DNA from: Seriola aureovittata | Taxonomy: Eukaryota; Chordata; Actinopteri; Carangiformes; Carangidae | Assembly: GCF_021018895.1 (NCBI RefSeq) | Contig: NC_079373.1 | Coordinates: 17,913,501-17,977,500, forward strand | Direction: 5' to 3' | Length of the DNA stretch: 64,000 bases | Position numbers and translations under genes: made by a program | Shown here: piece by piece, positions 12,847-25,157 of the stretch | Layout: each line of letters begins with the position of its first letter | Numbering within the stretch: the stretch's first letter is position 1 | Notes under the pieces: generated by a model | The model's input: only the letters and a program-made list of their open reading frames with translations | Database searches by the model: none | Told to the model about the DNA's origin: nothing

Positions 12847-14577
12847 CTGCAATGGTAACATGTGGGGGGATAAGCAGGATGAGCTCAAGTTGCCACTATG
12901 TCTCTGCTATCCTTTAATTTTCTAGTGGTCAAGACACTTTAGACTTAATAGGCGGCACTGAAAGGATAATAGTTTTGTCTCAACAGCCAAGAGATGTGCA
13001 AAATCCCATATTCCCTCTTATAAGTGTTGTTACATCTGTTGAGCACTTGTCTGGAGCAATGACAGGGCTTTGTATGGAAATCATTATGCGACATCAATCA
13101 CATGATATCTTTATGTTTTAATTATTGTCAGCAATTTAACATGCACCATATCAGTCATAATCAACGAACTATAGAGCTTTGACCGCTCAGCGACTGGTGA
13201 TCTACATCAAGGCCATCATCTCTGAGGAGAGATTGATTTAAATGACATTAGCTTTATTTAATCTACTTTACAGTCATTTGTTGAAGTTAGACTCTGGGTA
13301 TGTGGAAAGAAAATATTTAAAGTGATAACAGGTAGCCTGCTGTCTCTGCTCATTTTTCATCTCAATTTCACTGGGGGTAGAGCCAAGACACACACATCGG
13401 CCACTCTGCCTGACTGAATACCCGTGATCTGAATGAACTACCAGGGTTCTCACTCTCCTGGAAAATCAGGAAAAGTCAAGTCATTTTAATTTTGTCTTTT
13501 CCAGGCCTGGAATGGTTATGAGCAATTAGAAAGGTTTTGGAAAGGATATACAATTTAATTGTTCTCTTTTTGAATGCTGTTCAATCTCACAAAAAACACA
13601 TGTGGCTTGTTTTGAAATAGTGTTGACGTGTTGGAGGAAAATACTATTGGTTGCACAATGGTTTTGCAGTTTTTTTGACAGAGGTAAAATAACATGCAAC
13701 ACGTCACATACCCACAACAGATCAAGGCTTTCTTACTAACACAGCCCTACCACAGCAGCATGAGTGGGTGGTGAAATCCCATGTTAGGAGGCAGGAGGTC
13801 ATGCTTGTTATTTTTGAGAGGATCAGTCCCAGTGTTTCTGAGGCCTTACTGATGTCTTTTATATAATGCAGACAGGTCCCCCTGGTTTTTACAAGAGCCC
13901 TAAGCACCAAGACTGCAGCCGTCAGCTCAACCTCTCCAGAGCTGTGGGCCTCTGAGACAGAGCTGTGAAGGCCTCACAGGTCGTTGACATTAAGAATGAG
14001 GTGATAGTTTAGTTTCCCTGATAATTACAATTATTTATTTCTCTGCATGGGATTTGATGGTATAATTTACAGTGATTATATTCACTATTAACCAAGAGCC
14101 TTTGTCAAACCAATCCACTTAGTGTTTACTTTTGCCCAGAGCCATCGTGGTGGAAAATGTTATGAAATCATTAAGATAATGCTGATTAGTACAAAGCATT
14201 AAACCCTCTGATTTGGCCAAGGTTGGTTTCTGTAGTTTTGAGCACTGCTGCCACAGATGCAGAGAGACAGAATGAAGGCATCCATTAGATTTTCTGACTC
14301 TGTTCTAGTAAATAGCAAAAGTGGCACTGTTTTGCATCAGTGTCATTAAAGTTGAACTGTGACAGACAGATGAGCGTTCTTGGCCATAACGCCTTAGAAA
14401 TGCGAAACAGTGATTTGTATTTGCTGTGAACACATTTATGTGGCGCAATACAGGAAATCCTCTCAGCCTTCACCTCCTTTGGAAAAGCATTCGACAGGAA
14501 TAGAGTAATTATAAATAAATGAAATAAATCTTGCAATGAGAAAATAAAATGTCTTAAAGGCTGCTCAGTGGTTTAGT
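12845..14577. other. Unannotated spacer
   Basis: No repeat family, RNA gene or exon-like block was recognised. Frames are short and interrupted. Confidence 0.5.
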
Positions 14578-14817
14578 CTGCATTGGCCATTTTCAACCAC
14601 TTTAACTTGTCAAAGTAGGAAAAGCACAAGTGTTACTAATAACATGAAGGCTCTGCTCTGTTCAAATGTTCCAGGAAGCCATAAGAGTGTGACAGTGAGC
14701 CAACAAGCACAATACCAGGACCCTGAAGCAGCTAGATGGAATTCAGTCATCATTAAATTTATTATTTACACCTGTGTTTACTATTACAGGTCCAAATGTC
14801 TTGTCTGTGAAAAAGGC
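14578..14817. mobile_element. Interspersed repeat, copy 1 of a pair (direct orientation)
   Basis: This block is collinear with 21550-21772. Shared islands include CATTGGCC near the start, AGTAGGAAAAGCACAAGTGT versus AGTGGGAAAAGCACAAGTGG, ACTAATAAC, a CTGTTCCA-type segment, ACACCTGTG, and a final TCTGTGAAAAAGG versus CTGCTGTGGAAAAGG. The order of islands and the spacing are maintained, which indicates homologous dispersed copies rather than chance. I recall the AAGCACAAGTG-CTAATAAC motif from other fish genomes but cannot name the family. No coding capacity is seen. Confidence 0.6.
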
Positions 14818-15930
14818 CATGACATGAGAGATAAATCGTTGGTTCATACACCTGCTTCCAACACTATTTTAGTGTCTGTGTCATGATCTGTTTTTGTGGC
14901 AGCATTTTACGTCCTCCAACTGCGTCTTCACACTAAAGTGTTATTTCCTGATATAATTTTTCAGCAGCAGACATAACATAAACATTGTAAGTTCACACTT
15001 TAGTAAAGGTTTTCAGTAAACCATTAGCCTCTGAGTATTCTAAAATAAATGTCTCAAAGTGTGATGCCTAGCAGCTTGGATTGTGGTGTAAGTTATAGTA
15101 AATTTCGTTGCTAGACCTTTGTATGTTACTATGACTCAAAAGATAAACAGTGAATTCAGTGAATGGAATGAATAACCTAGTTTAATGAAACTAGACATGT
15201 TCAGCTGTAAGAGAAGAGAAAGAAAGCAAAGCTAATATTTTCCCTACGCTCAGTTCCAGGACGGTGTCGGTGGGGGTTGGGGCCAAGACATTGATGGCAA
15301 TGATGACAATGATGACATCGCTAATGACAACAATTATGATACCACCAAAGATTAATGATTAATCCAGTCATTTGCACTATCTAGATGACTGGCTTGTCCT
15401 GCTGCGACTGATCACAAGCTCTATGCACAGACAGACTGATTGCATTTAACAGCCCTTAAATCATCTTAATTATGGCCTGGCATGAGACACAGTGGCAAGA
15501 CACTACAAATGTCTTTAACACTGCTTTCGTTCTCTTTAAACACACTACAGGGTGATGAACTGATTAAATGGGATTTGAGTGTTTTCCAGCTGCAGTTTCC
15601 AGCTCAGTTCCTGTTCTTTGATTTCTTACAGTACATACCTGTCGCCACATCATAACATATTTACCACTCCCTAACAAGGAAGATAATATCGTGTAGCTTC
15701 TGCCTCACTACCAGTGTACTTGATAGTGTAACCGGAGGCACTGATGCTATCAGGTGCTGCGGTGGAGAAGATTCTATATTTTGGAAAGGGTTGAGGGGAT
15801 GAGCAGTGTGCCAATAAGCAACATGTCCTCTCTCTCTGTTCATCAGTTGTTAATACCTTGATACCTTCAGCATTTTAAATTAACACACACTCCCGCACAT
15901 GCACTACAATGCACATCCTTATGCGAATGC
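14818..15930. other. Unannotated spacer
   Basis: Contains an imperfect ATGAC-rich stretch (about 15294-15350, AATGATGACAATGATGACAT). No gene was recognised. Confidence 0.45.
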
Positions 15931-15957
15931 GCACACACACACACACACACACACACA
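15931..15957. repeat. Short (CA)n microsatellite
   Basis: Perfect CA run of 27 bp after an ATGCGAATGCG lead-in. Confidence 0.93.
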
Positions 15958-16544
15958 ATAATTGCCTGAGTCCTGGTTGATTACAGTGTGCTCAATGAGG
16001 CAGAGGTAGTAGTTGTCTGTCTTTGTCCTGCTTTGAGGTAGCGGCATCGCCGGAGTTGTGGGTGGCCTTGCGAGATTGTCATGCTTGGCAGATGGTAATT
16101 TAGGGTTGAGTGTGTGGTTAGTATTGGGGTAAGGATATAAGTTATGGCTGGTGTTGGTTTGACTAGGCGGAAGTGAGCAGTAGGGAATGGATGCTCAGGC
16201 ACTTTTTCTGACTGTCTGCAGCAGATTAGAAAGCTCTGCGGTTTCCTCCTCTTGTCACTGTTTCCTTTATTCAGTCTTCCTCCTTTAGATTGTGTTCCAT
16301 GGTTCTTTGGAGGAAAAGTGAAAATGGGAAGGACAGAGAACAAATAATAGGAGATACTAAGAGACAGACAGAAAGAGAGACAGAGGGGTAGAGAGGAGGG
16401 AACAGGACAGGGCAGGAACCAGGGAGAGGCAGTGTTTGAAGTTAAACAAAACTGGTCCGTATCCTGAGGAAGTGACTGTTGCCAAAGACAGGGATAAAGA
16501 CGGGACTGTTCCTCATGGTCTGTGAGTGCACATGATTACATGTG

Positions 16545-16547
<3 letters not shown>
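15958..16547. other. Unannotated spacer with a purine-rich patch
   Basis: A 120-codon minus-strand frame (15981-16343) shows no recognisable domain. The 16340-16440 segment is strongly purine-rich (GAGACAGAGGGGTAGAGAGG-like). Confidence 0.4.

Positions 16548-16582
<35 letters not shown>
16548..16582. repeat. (TG)n microsatellite
   Basis: Perfect TG run of 35 bp. Confidence 0.95.
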
Positions 16583-16583
<1 letters not shown>

Positions 16584-16930
16584 AGACTGTTTCTGCTTGA
16601 TAATACCACTGTCCTACAACGTAAACCCCATGTTTTAGTGTGCAGCCATAGCTCATTTTCACTTCTCACATCGTCACATCGTGCCCTCTGCTTAGCCCTC
16701 CACTTGGCCCTGAGGGTAATAAATTAAGCCCTCTAAAGGGCTGCATTTACTGTTCGTCTGTTCAGAGCGCAGAGGGGTGTTTTTCTTCTCCCTGGGTCCA
16801 TAAATGAAGAGTTGATTGGGTGTTAACAAGGAACACTTTATGGATTTCAGATAACATCACTATGCTTGAGTAATAGAGGTTCAGGGTCTCCAGAGACATA
16901 TTAGTTTGAATAATTTGAGATGGTGTATGA

Positions 16931-16933
<3 letters not shown>

Positions 16934-16996
<63 letters not shown>

Positions 16997-17018
16997 GCGT
17001 GTGTGTGTGTGTGTGTGT
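16934..17018. repeat. (TG)n microsatellite with two GC interruptions
   Basis: About 85 bp of TG repeat with two GTGCGTG interruptions near 16992-17000. It lies about 350 bp from the preceding TG tract and has the same orientation. Confidence 0.96.
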
Positions 17019-20000
17019 CAGGACCAATTTTAGATCTTCAGAGCGAGAGAGAGCATTTTTAGAAAGTGAGGATTTTGGACTGATTGAGGTTTAAGACTTG
17101 GTTTTAGATTTAAGGTTAGAATTAGGTCTGGGTTCATGTAAGGGCAAGCCTACAGATTAGGCATGTAGTTGTGTGTTTAAGATTAGGATGGGGGGGGGGG
17201 GTGATCTCCATGAGTGTCTTCACAACTGAGAGATGTGTGTGTTGTCTTCTCTGGGCGGTAGCTTGAGATCAGTGAGTTCAAAGCTCTCCTCTCCTGTGCA
17301 TTCTAGCAAGATGGATGGAGTTCAAATGTAAATGCATGCCTGCGGTTCGAGGTGTGTTTGCATGCAAAAGTGTATATATACAAATACTTATGGTGGGACA
17401 CTGAGTGTGTGCAGAGTGGTATTATCTTTGCTGTAATGACACATAGCGGTGGAATCCCCCAGACAAAACTCTCCCAGCGTAGCTGCTCCGGGCACAACAC
17501 GAGATGAGATTACACATTAGTGTGACTGTGGTTGTGGGGTGTGTATGCACTCCTACCTCAGTCTACAGGAGTCTAGACTCTCTAACAGCCCTGTTGTTGA
17601 ATGGCTAATCATCACAGCTAATGAAGTGGTGGAAATAAAAGAGGTCACACAGGAGATTTAAGAATGAGAGACAAAAAAAAAAAGAAGAAACTCCTGAAAG
17701 ACAGAGCTGTGGAGAGGCAAATGAGGCGTGCAGCAACTGGCTACATTACGTATGCGCTAAAGATTATCTGTCTTGGAATGATTATCCACTTCCCTGTAGA
17801 TATTCAAATAGGGATCAGTGCGGTCTGCGTATGATGTGAGTGGTGAAACCGACAAGATGGTTGTCCAACGGGACGTGACTTTCAAACAACCAGCGGAAAA
17901 CATTTTCCAACTGAAATAAAGGGCTTCCTCCCTCTCAGCAGATAACACGATGTATATTCCCCAGGCCAACTGCCAATCAGTCCTGACTCTCCTAACTCTT
18001 GTTCTGAAAAGTCCTTTGTTTTCTGGGAACTGTCAGAAAGACTTCATGCAGGTTTTGGAGCGCTTTCAAACCTGGGACCACATGCCTGACAGGCTGGATA
18101 AGAGGAAAAATGATTTCTCGAAACCACATCTGATAGCTACAAAAATGCACATCTGTTTAATAGCAAGAATATTGCATGTGTGTAATGTATTTGTGTGTAA
18201 GGAAAATACATGTATGAGTGTATTTCGGTCTCTCTGTGTCTCAATTTGTCTGCATGCAGTTATATGAGAGCTATCTTTGGTTTGACCTTTCTCTCAGCAT
18301 GTTTTCCCTCACTGTAGAGGTTTTTACTGCCTGTGACTCACAGACTTGGAGAGGATGATAGATAATGTCCTGTATCTTTAGTAATTAGGCAATCCAGCCA
18401 AACTGTTGCTCATTCATAGAAGAGTTGCTTTTCCAACCCACTTTTGGTTAGCGTGCATAAACTTCTGGGGCAAATATTTACGGGCATAGAAATTTTCTTT
18501 GGCACTGGATCACTTTAATGTTTTTAGTGTGTGCGTGTTTTTTTGCTCAGGAAATAACTTTTCATTCTCGTGTGCCCTCAGAGATTCATCTGTTTTGTCA
18601 TTTGTCTGACAGACACATGATCTCTGCCTGATTCTCTCACTCATATGGAGAGCTCAGCTGTTCACAAGCTGAGTGTAAAGCAGTCACACACACCTGTTTA
18701 GATGCATGGATATCTATCATCTATCATGGAATGTGCAGAACAGAGATGGATGGACGGACAGTAACATCGAGGGACGGACCAGTGACGAATAGACAACATC
18801 AGTATTTTTGTTCTGGTCTGCGTCTGGCTGGAGCAGTAGTGCAGTCTGGCTTTTACTCTGTGTTCATGAGTTTAGCTGTGTGGGTTGTGTGTTTGTGTCT
18901 GGACAACAGCAGGGCCCAGAGGCTTGAGCGTGATAGTGAGGTTAACCAAAGCATAGCCAGAGGGCTGGAGTCTGGGTTTGTGGATTTGAGAGTTTTGATG
19001 GTTTGTGTTATCGGGACTGAGAGCCTGAAAGCTCACGAGATGCAGCCAGAGCCCTTGGGGGGGCTGAGAGATGTGTGTGCTGTGAGGCGTGTTTGAATGT
19101 ATAAGCGAAGGGGAAGTATCTTGAACAGTTAAGAGGTGTTGGGGAGCTCCAGAAGAACATAAAACCCAGAAAACATTAGCAAATACCCTCCTGGAACTGT
19201 TTAGATCGAAGTCTGTTTCCACTCTGTGTAATAAGCAGAAACACACAGAAACAGACACGCAGTGGCATGAATATGCGTAGGAAGTCGAGGGCATCAGACT
19301 GTCTGAATTAAAGGTATAATGAGATGTATGTGTGAAGGTTCTCACAGGGGATATTGGAACAAGTCGATAATGGCATCAATGGTCCATCCATCTGATTCTA
19401 CTGGTCCACATGGGGTGCTAATCCAACAGAAAGATCATGGCTAGGCCATGCTGATGGAAAAGCTGTAGGCCATTAAAAGCCTGCAATTCTCCAGACAGTG
19501 GTGAGTCACTGGTGGTTGATTTGAAGGTTAACAGTAACCATTCCTCATGAGTCAAACATAGATAGCTTTGCTCGGGTGAGTTTTTTGTTAATAGTACAAG
19601 AGGGTAGTTGGGAAACGTCTGTAAAATTTGCGGTAGTTTGCATCTTTTGAAATGTGCCTTTGTATACATTGCATGCTGTTTTCATGTGAGTCATTATTGC
19701 TCGTGGTGATGATAACGGGGCATCGGTTTTTGATGCTGCCTTTGACAGCAAAAGGCACAGACTGTGCAGGTTCTGCTCTGGATGAGAGAAAAGAGGGAGG
19801 GTGGGACTGAAAAACCTGGCAGGGTGAATGAGAAGTGGGTACATCTGGTGTGGTTGTTTATTTACCCAGTGAGGAAGTGACAAAACAGTTTTCTTTCATC
19901 CGTTGGCTTTACTGGTTTATTTGTTCAATCAATACTTTAATCCTGTTCTCCTTTCATTGTACCACTGTTTTCCTTTTCTAGTTTTTTTTTTTTCTTTTGT

Positions 20001-20374
20001 TTTTGTAATGACCGGAGCCTGAATAAAGCTGCTGCTCATACATTAGGAAACATTTTATAGTGTCACACAGTCTTTTGGGAAAGTGGGACACAGGGGTTGT
20101 GCATTTCTAAAGAATCTTGTTACATTTACAAATGAGTCAAAAGCCTGAAACATTTTCCAGTTTAATTATGTGAAAGAGACATACCTACTGTATCAGATGC
20201 AGGTTGACTGTGAAATATTGTGGTGAGGATGTCAAGAGTCCACAGTGGGTGGTGGGTGTGTCTTTTCCTTAAATGACCTTGAATCACTTCCTAAATCATG
20301 TCAGCGAGTGAGAGAAGGTTTTACTCATTTAATCATTATTAAAACCTCGCCTTAGCCTTTTATGAAATGTGCTG
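17019..20374. other. Unannotated stretch with overlapping sense/antisense frames at 18.7-19.3 kb
   Basis: An 11-12 base G run lies at 17190-17201. A + frame of 121 codons (18731-19096) and a minus frame of 157 codons (18872-19345, the longest in the window) overlap in a stop-poor segment. Neither has a recognisable domain, a signal peptide or flanking splice consensus. A + frame of 105 codons (17950-18267) is likewise unrecognised. Confidence 0.45.
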
Positions 20375-20645
20375 ATCAGCTTTCTTTATAAGAGTTAGAA
20401 TAAAAGATTGATACCACTCACAGGTCTGTACAGTAAGTATGGAGTTAGAGCTGAGAGGGGATTATCTTGGTTTTGCATAAAGACTAGAAGGAGGGGAAAT
20501 CAATTACTGGTACTCTTTCAGAAATACGCCTACTACCACCACTAAAATTCACTGATTAATTCTGATTCTTGTTTGTTTAATGCGTGATGATAATGGATTT
20601 AGGCGGAGTTATGTACTGTAAAGTTTTTCCTATTCCTTGCAACCC
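20375..20645. mobile_element. Half copy of the 0.2-0.7 kb foldback element
   Basis: Collinear with the left half of the element at 197-740: TTTCTTTATAAGAGTTAG, then GATTGATACCACTCACAGGT with CTGTACAGTAAGTATG, then TTTTGCATAAAGACTAGAAG, then ACGCCTACTACCACCACTAA, then ACTGATTAATTCTGATTCTT followed by GTTTGTTTAATG. The right terminal arm is absent, so it is a truncated or decayed relic. It has the same orientation as the first copy. Confidence 0.62.
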
Positions 20646-20915
20646 TCAAAGGGGGAAACAATATAAATCTAAGGGATCACATGAGGAGAAAGGAAGATAA
20701 CTCTTTAGTTGAACTGCACACAAGTCATAGACCAACCCCCGACGAGGGATCACAAAGAGACATTACTTGGCTATAGAAAGTAAAAAAAAAAAATCCATCA
20801 AGATTAATGACCTCTGACCTCATCTTTAAGGCCCTGATAAAAATGTATAATGGACATGCATGTGGACAGCAGTGCAGCCAGCAAACTCAAACATGTGGAT
20901 CTGTTTATACTACAT

Positions 20916-20938
20916 TGTGTGTGTGTGTGTGTGTGTGT
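20916..20938. repeat. Short (TG)n microsatellite
   Basis: TG run of 23 bp. Confidence 0.92.
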
Positions 20939-21017
20939 AGGCGGACACATCCATACATGTGCACACATGCAGTCAAACATTCTGCTACACTTGGACACAG
21001 ACCATGGTCAAGGTAAA

Positions 21018-21110
21018 GTTTAAGCTCAAATTTATTCATAGAGCGCTTTAAAAGACAAAACAGGTTTGTGCTGAAGTGCTTTACATGATTGCGCAAAAGA
21101 TGATGGACAG
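21018..21110 (-). mobile_element. Probable retroposon tail fragment
   Basis: The segment around AAATTTATTCATAGAGCGCT followed by TTAAAA, and then GTGCTTTACATGATTG about 35 bp later, resembles the widespread fish motif of a TTTATTTATAGAGCGC-type block followed by a GTGCTTTACA-type block. In the reverse sense this is the A/T-rich 3' end of non-LTR retroposons. It is short and heavily diverged. The assignment is from memory of the motif. Confidence 0.4.
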
Positions 21111-21549
21111 GGAGAGAAGACGAAATTCTGCGTAATTTTCACTTAGCTCTAACCTTTAAATGGTTGTTTTAGCTCCCTTACCCACTGTAATCTTAGCCTG
21201 GTTCCAGACTTCTGAATTGCTGGCCGCATCTCAGATTTGCTCGGTGATTCAAAAGGTGTTGTGCCCATGGATGGCTGTTTTTTCTCTAGGTAGAAGGTAG
21301 TATATAAGAACGTGGTCATCGTCCTACATAGCTACAAAGCTTCCCAGCTTCCTTCATGAAAAATGGGGACAGAAAAATGGGGACACGCCCTGGATGAAAT
21401 CGACGTAGCTGTACAAGTTGTTGTAAATCCATGAATAAAAATAACAATTCTCACAGTAAATGAACATACTTCTTTGATCCGTGTGTTAACTGCTTCTAGT
21501 GACTACTACCACAGTTTCCATGTGGGCTGAAGAAAATGACGAAACTTTT

Positions 21550-21772
21550 TGTCATTGGCCGTTATTGCGGCAAACATTTTGAGTTAACACAGTGGGAAAA
21601 GCACAAGTGGAACTAATAACACTGATGATGGCGCTGTTCCATTGTAGTGTCCCAGTTACTCATGTCAGTTAGCAAAATGGATAAATCCACACCTACATAA
21701 AGTACAGCCACTATTCATGTTGTTTGTAACACCTGTGCTTTTTTCGGTTGAGTGTCTGCTGTGGAAAAGGCT
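21550..21772. mobile_element. Interspersed repeat, copy 2 of a pair (direct orientation)
   Basis: Collinear with 14578-14817; the shared islands are listed there. This copy appears closer to the ancestral form (TGAGTTAACACAGTGGGAAA directly followed by AGCACAAGTGGAACTAATAA). It includes CACCTGTGCTTTTTTCGGTT near its right end, where copy 1 has CACCTGTGTTTACTATTACA. Confidence 0.6.
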
Positions 21773-23289
21773 CCAAGTCACATAATCCTCTTGAGGTGGA
21801 AAAACATGATTTTGGCATAATGTCTCTCCACAGCATGAAATATGAGTTTCATAGTTCATCCTCTTCATAATGAGAGTGACGATGGTGTCTTGTAGGATCA
21901 TAAATCTAGTATAACAAACAAGACAAAGAAGAGTAATTAGACTCTTCTGAATAGAGTGATTATCCAAATCTTCCTTGCATGATATCAGCTGAGTGAAAAA
22001 CGTGTGCAGCTGTTATAAAGTCTGTTGATCAGTTTTTTTTTTTTTCTTTTGCCTGGGTTTCACATCTTTGTGCTCAACCGTGAACTCTGACAGTCCCCCA
22101 GCTCTCACACTGACTGTTTAGATTGAGTATAGCACTATTTGGCCTTCACAATGCAGCCACAACTCAGCAGGGCATTCCCCTGCCGAATTCATTGAGAAAT
22201 GTTTACCTTCACACTCTTAACATGCTGGGGTGGTCCCAGAGCGTGAGGTTAATGGGCATAAGTTGCAAGTGCTCAGCTCTGTGTATACTCAGTTCTAAAC
22301 TCAAAAACAGAGGAGTGCAGAGGTGTAATATCTGCCAAACACTGTACATGTGCAAAAAGAAAACCCCAATACCAAGGCGACACTTAAAATGGATGCCTGG
22401 CTATTAGTGTGCATTGCTTTACCTTTCACTGCAAAGATGGTTATAATTCATATGGAACCTCTGGTATGTGGAACAATATGCGGCACAGATGTTTGAGGAT
22501 CTCATTGCGAACATGAACAAACTCATTTCTTATGTCTTACTGTGCGCGAGTGCTTGGCTTGTGTTGCTGAGAATGTGTTTGAGACTACTACACAGAATAA
22601 GTCGCATTTTATGATTTACTCTGGTGTTGTACTTCTGTGATTTACTCTTTGTAGAGGACATTTATAGTGTTTATATATGGACAATAAATATACATTATTT
22701 CAGATTGTTATTAAAAAAACATTAATGTCTCATTGCTGGTTTATTTGTGCTATGATTTAGGTTGTGCACTCTAATTTTTAATGGATATAATACTGCACTA
22801 CAACAGGGAACTTTATATCTGTAAGCTTGTCTTCTTAGTATTTATGCTCTTTTCTGAAGCAAAAATAGTTTAAATGACCTGTCAGGTTCAGAATCTTTCT
22901 AATGGAAAGGGACAATTAGCTTCTGTCAACCTTGGGCCTGAAAACTTTACATATTGTGGCCTCCCTAAGCATGTACAGTACATGTGTTTGAAATGAATGT
23001 GATAAAATCTTCTGAATTGTATTTACAGAGGGGGATGATCATAAAGATGGTTTGTGTAATTTGGACTGACATCTTGCTTTTGATGAATAGATTCAGTTGA
23101 ACTCATGCTTTTAGGACATGGATATGTTGTGGCTGCTTCTCAAGGAGTCACTGTGGACCTGCTTGATACATGTCTGAGATAAAATACACAGTGTGTCTGT
23201 GCCAGTGTGTGTTTGCACATATGTATTATTGTCTTGGCTTTGATGTTTTTGTTTGGTCTTAGTCATCATCCTGCTTTGGTGAGTCCTCT
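21773..23289. other. Unannotated spacer
   Basis: A T tract lies near 22026-22046. No coding, RNA or repeat feature was recognised. Confidence 0.5.
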
Positions 23290-23315
23290 GGGGGTGGGGG
23301 TGGGGGTGGGTGGGG
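23290..23315 (+). repeat. (GGGGGT)n G-tract, G-quadruplex-prone
   Basis: Five G runs (5, 5, 5, 3 and 4 G, counting within the repeat) are separated by single T residues. This fits the classical four-tract quadruplex pattern with one-base loops on the + strand. Confidence 0.8.
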
Positions 23316-23464
23316 CTTGTAGCTGTGTGAGTCATAGGAATGACTGGGGTGTGATGCCCAATCCTCATCAGCAGTCATTGACATAAGAGAGTCTGTCATT
23401 CTCTGCAGGGTCGATGAGCTCACTTACACCCACCAGGGTTGTGGGAACTATGTTAACATTGCAA

Positions 23465-23469
<5 letters not shown>

Positions 23470-23503
<34 letters not shown>
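23470..23503. repeat. (CA)n microsatellite
   Basis: Perfect run of about 34 bp, preceded by an ATATAT lead-in. Confidence 0.95.
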
Positions 23504-23504
<1 letters not shown>

Positions 23505-25105
23505 CTGGTTAACAAAAAAAAGCAGTCTTGCAAGTTCTTACAGACACAAACATACATCAGTACATTACTCACAGTCCTCTGTCTGCTAACTTCTTTTGTT
23601 CTTTGGGTCTTTTTCTTTTATTCTCTGTAACTCTGTTCAGGTTGAGGCCACATGTGCTCTGGCGGAGCTTTGAACCTGTGTAGGATTAAGCATGTCTGTC
23701 TAGCTGGCTGGACTCATCTGAAAGCAGGGCATGACACTGCTGTGGCAGCTGACTCTTTCTGCTCCGCAGTCAAAGTGAATATGCAAATAAAAGATAAGTT
23801 GAGTTAAGAAACACGGATGGAATTAAACAAGAAACTGACAACATTTCCACACAATAATGTCACATACAGTATATGTAATTAATGACGTGAAAAATGATAA
23901 TGGAATACAGCGGGGGAGTCGATAATTTACTGTTTGTGAGGCACTGTTGTGCATTCCTTTTAACAATATGATATTTCCAAATGCATTGCTTTATTTTTGT
24001 CCAGGTAGTGTGAACTGTGACTAATACCACCTGTCATAAAAGCCGAATCACAATTTGTCCATGAATAATCAATTCTAAGAGGCTTTTTATTTTAATTATG
24101 GGTGTATTTTCTTTTTGTCTGATGTGTTGCCAGTCATTTCATTTCATTTCAGCTCGTGATGGAAACACACCTAATTTGTGGTGTATTGCTTGCAACATCT
24201 TCAACTGCTTTGTGTCTCTTCTGCATACATCATAGGCTGCAAACAGATGACAAAGGTGTACCGTCTCCGTTCAGGCCTCTTTCAATAGCAATTTATCCAA
24301 GTTACCAGGTCAATGCGAACACATTGAGAAATATGCTGCAGTTCACTCCAAACTGTTTAATTCTTTCCAGGAGGTGAAAAAAGGCCTGTGGTGGTAAACC
24401 TCTCATAGTTTTAGAGAGAATAAACAGCAGATATTGTGAAGAAATAAATAAAGCTGTAAGAAAAGCAATATAGAGGAAGTTTTAATTATGCGCTTGTTGC
24501 TATTTTGTATTTCCAGCTCAAAGTGGGAAACTGCTTCGATATTAAAGGCAATCACAAAGGAAAACAAAAATATAGAATTCACAAAATAACCCCAGAAATA
24601 CCCGGAGTCCTTTTCCAAGACCACAGATTGACATTTTATGAACCCTATTTACAATAACCTACTCTCTCTCTCTTGTTTATAGGTGGCATTTCTTTTCAAA
24701 CAAAGGCTGACTGACGTATGACGCCATCAACAGTGAGTACAACACACACCTGGTCCAATCCTTTTATGTTTATAACAACTGGAGAATCACAAAGTATCAA
24801 TAGGAGGGACGACGTGACACAGGCCCTCCTATAGAATGGTTTGGCATATGTTGTTATAAAAAATTCTCCCTCCCTCGCCGGTATCTTTTCGTCTACGTCT
24901 CCCACGTGTTAACGCCCATCGCTGACCACAGCCAATAGGGGATAATGCATGGTTGACACTTTGCCCCTCCCTGTGAGATGTAAATCTTGTTTTTCTCTGC
25001 TGACCACCACGCTCCCAGGAAAAGACAACAGCCTTCCAAATGACACGGTTGTAGACTTCCGATTACAGCCCTGTCACTTACTCTACCGATGTGTAAACAC
25101 ATGAT
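23504..25105. other. Unannotated stretch including a GC-richer patch at about 24.88-25.08 kb
   Basis: A short CATTT repeat lies at 24135-24152. The patch at about 24890-25080 has a perfect CACGTG E-box (in CCCACGTGTT), an inverted-repeat-free CCAAT, and two TGACCAC-type sites. It is GC-richer than its flanks. It could be regulatory, but there is no direct evidence. Confidence 0.25.
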
Positions 25106-25157
25106 GGAGAGAGAGACAGAGAGGGGGACAGTGAGGGACAGAGAGAGAGAGAGAGAA
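25106..25157. repeat. Imperfect (GA)n / GACA purine tract
   Basis: GA repeats interrupted by GACA, GGGGGACA and GTGAGGGACA units, ending in 8 perfect GA units. Confidence 0.85.

Noticed and set aside
18872..19345. Longest open frame (157 codons, minus strand), with an overlapping + frame at 18731-19096
   Set aside because: No domain, no repeat signature, no splice consensus at either end. Overlapping open frames on both strands suggest a stop-poor composition rather than coding.
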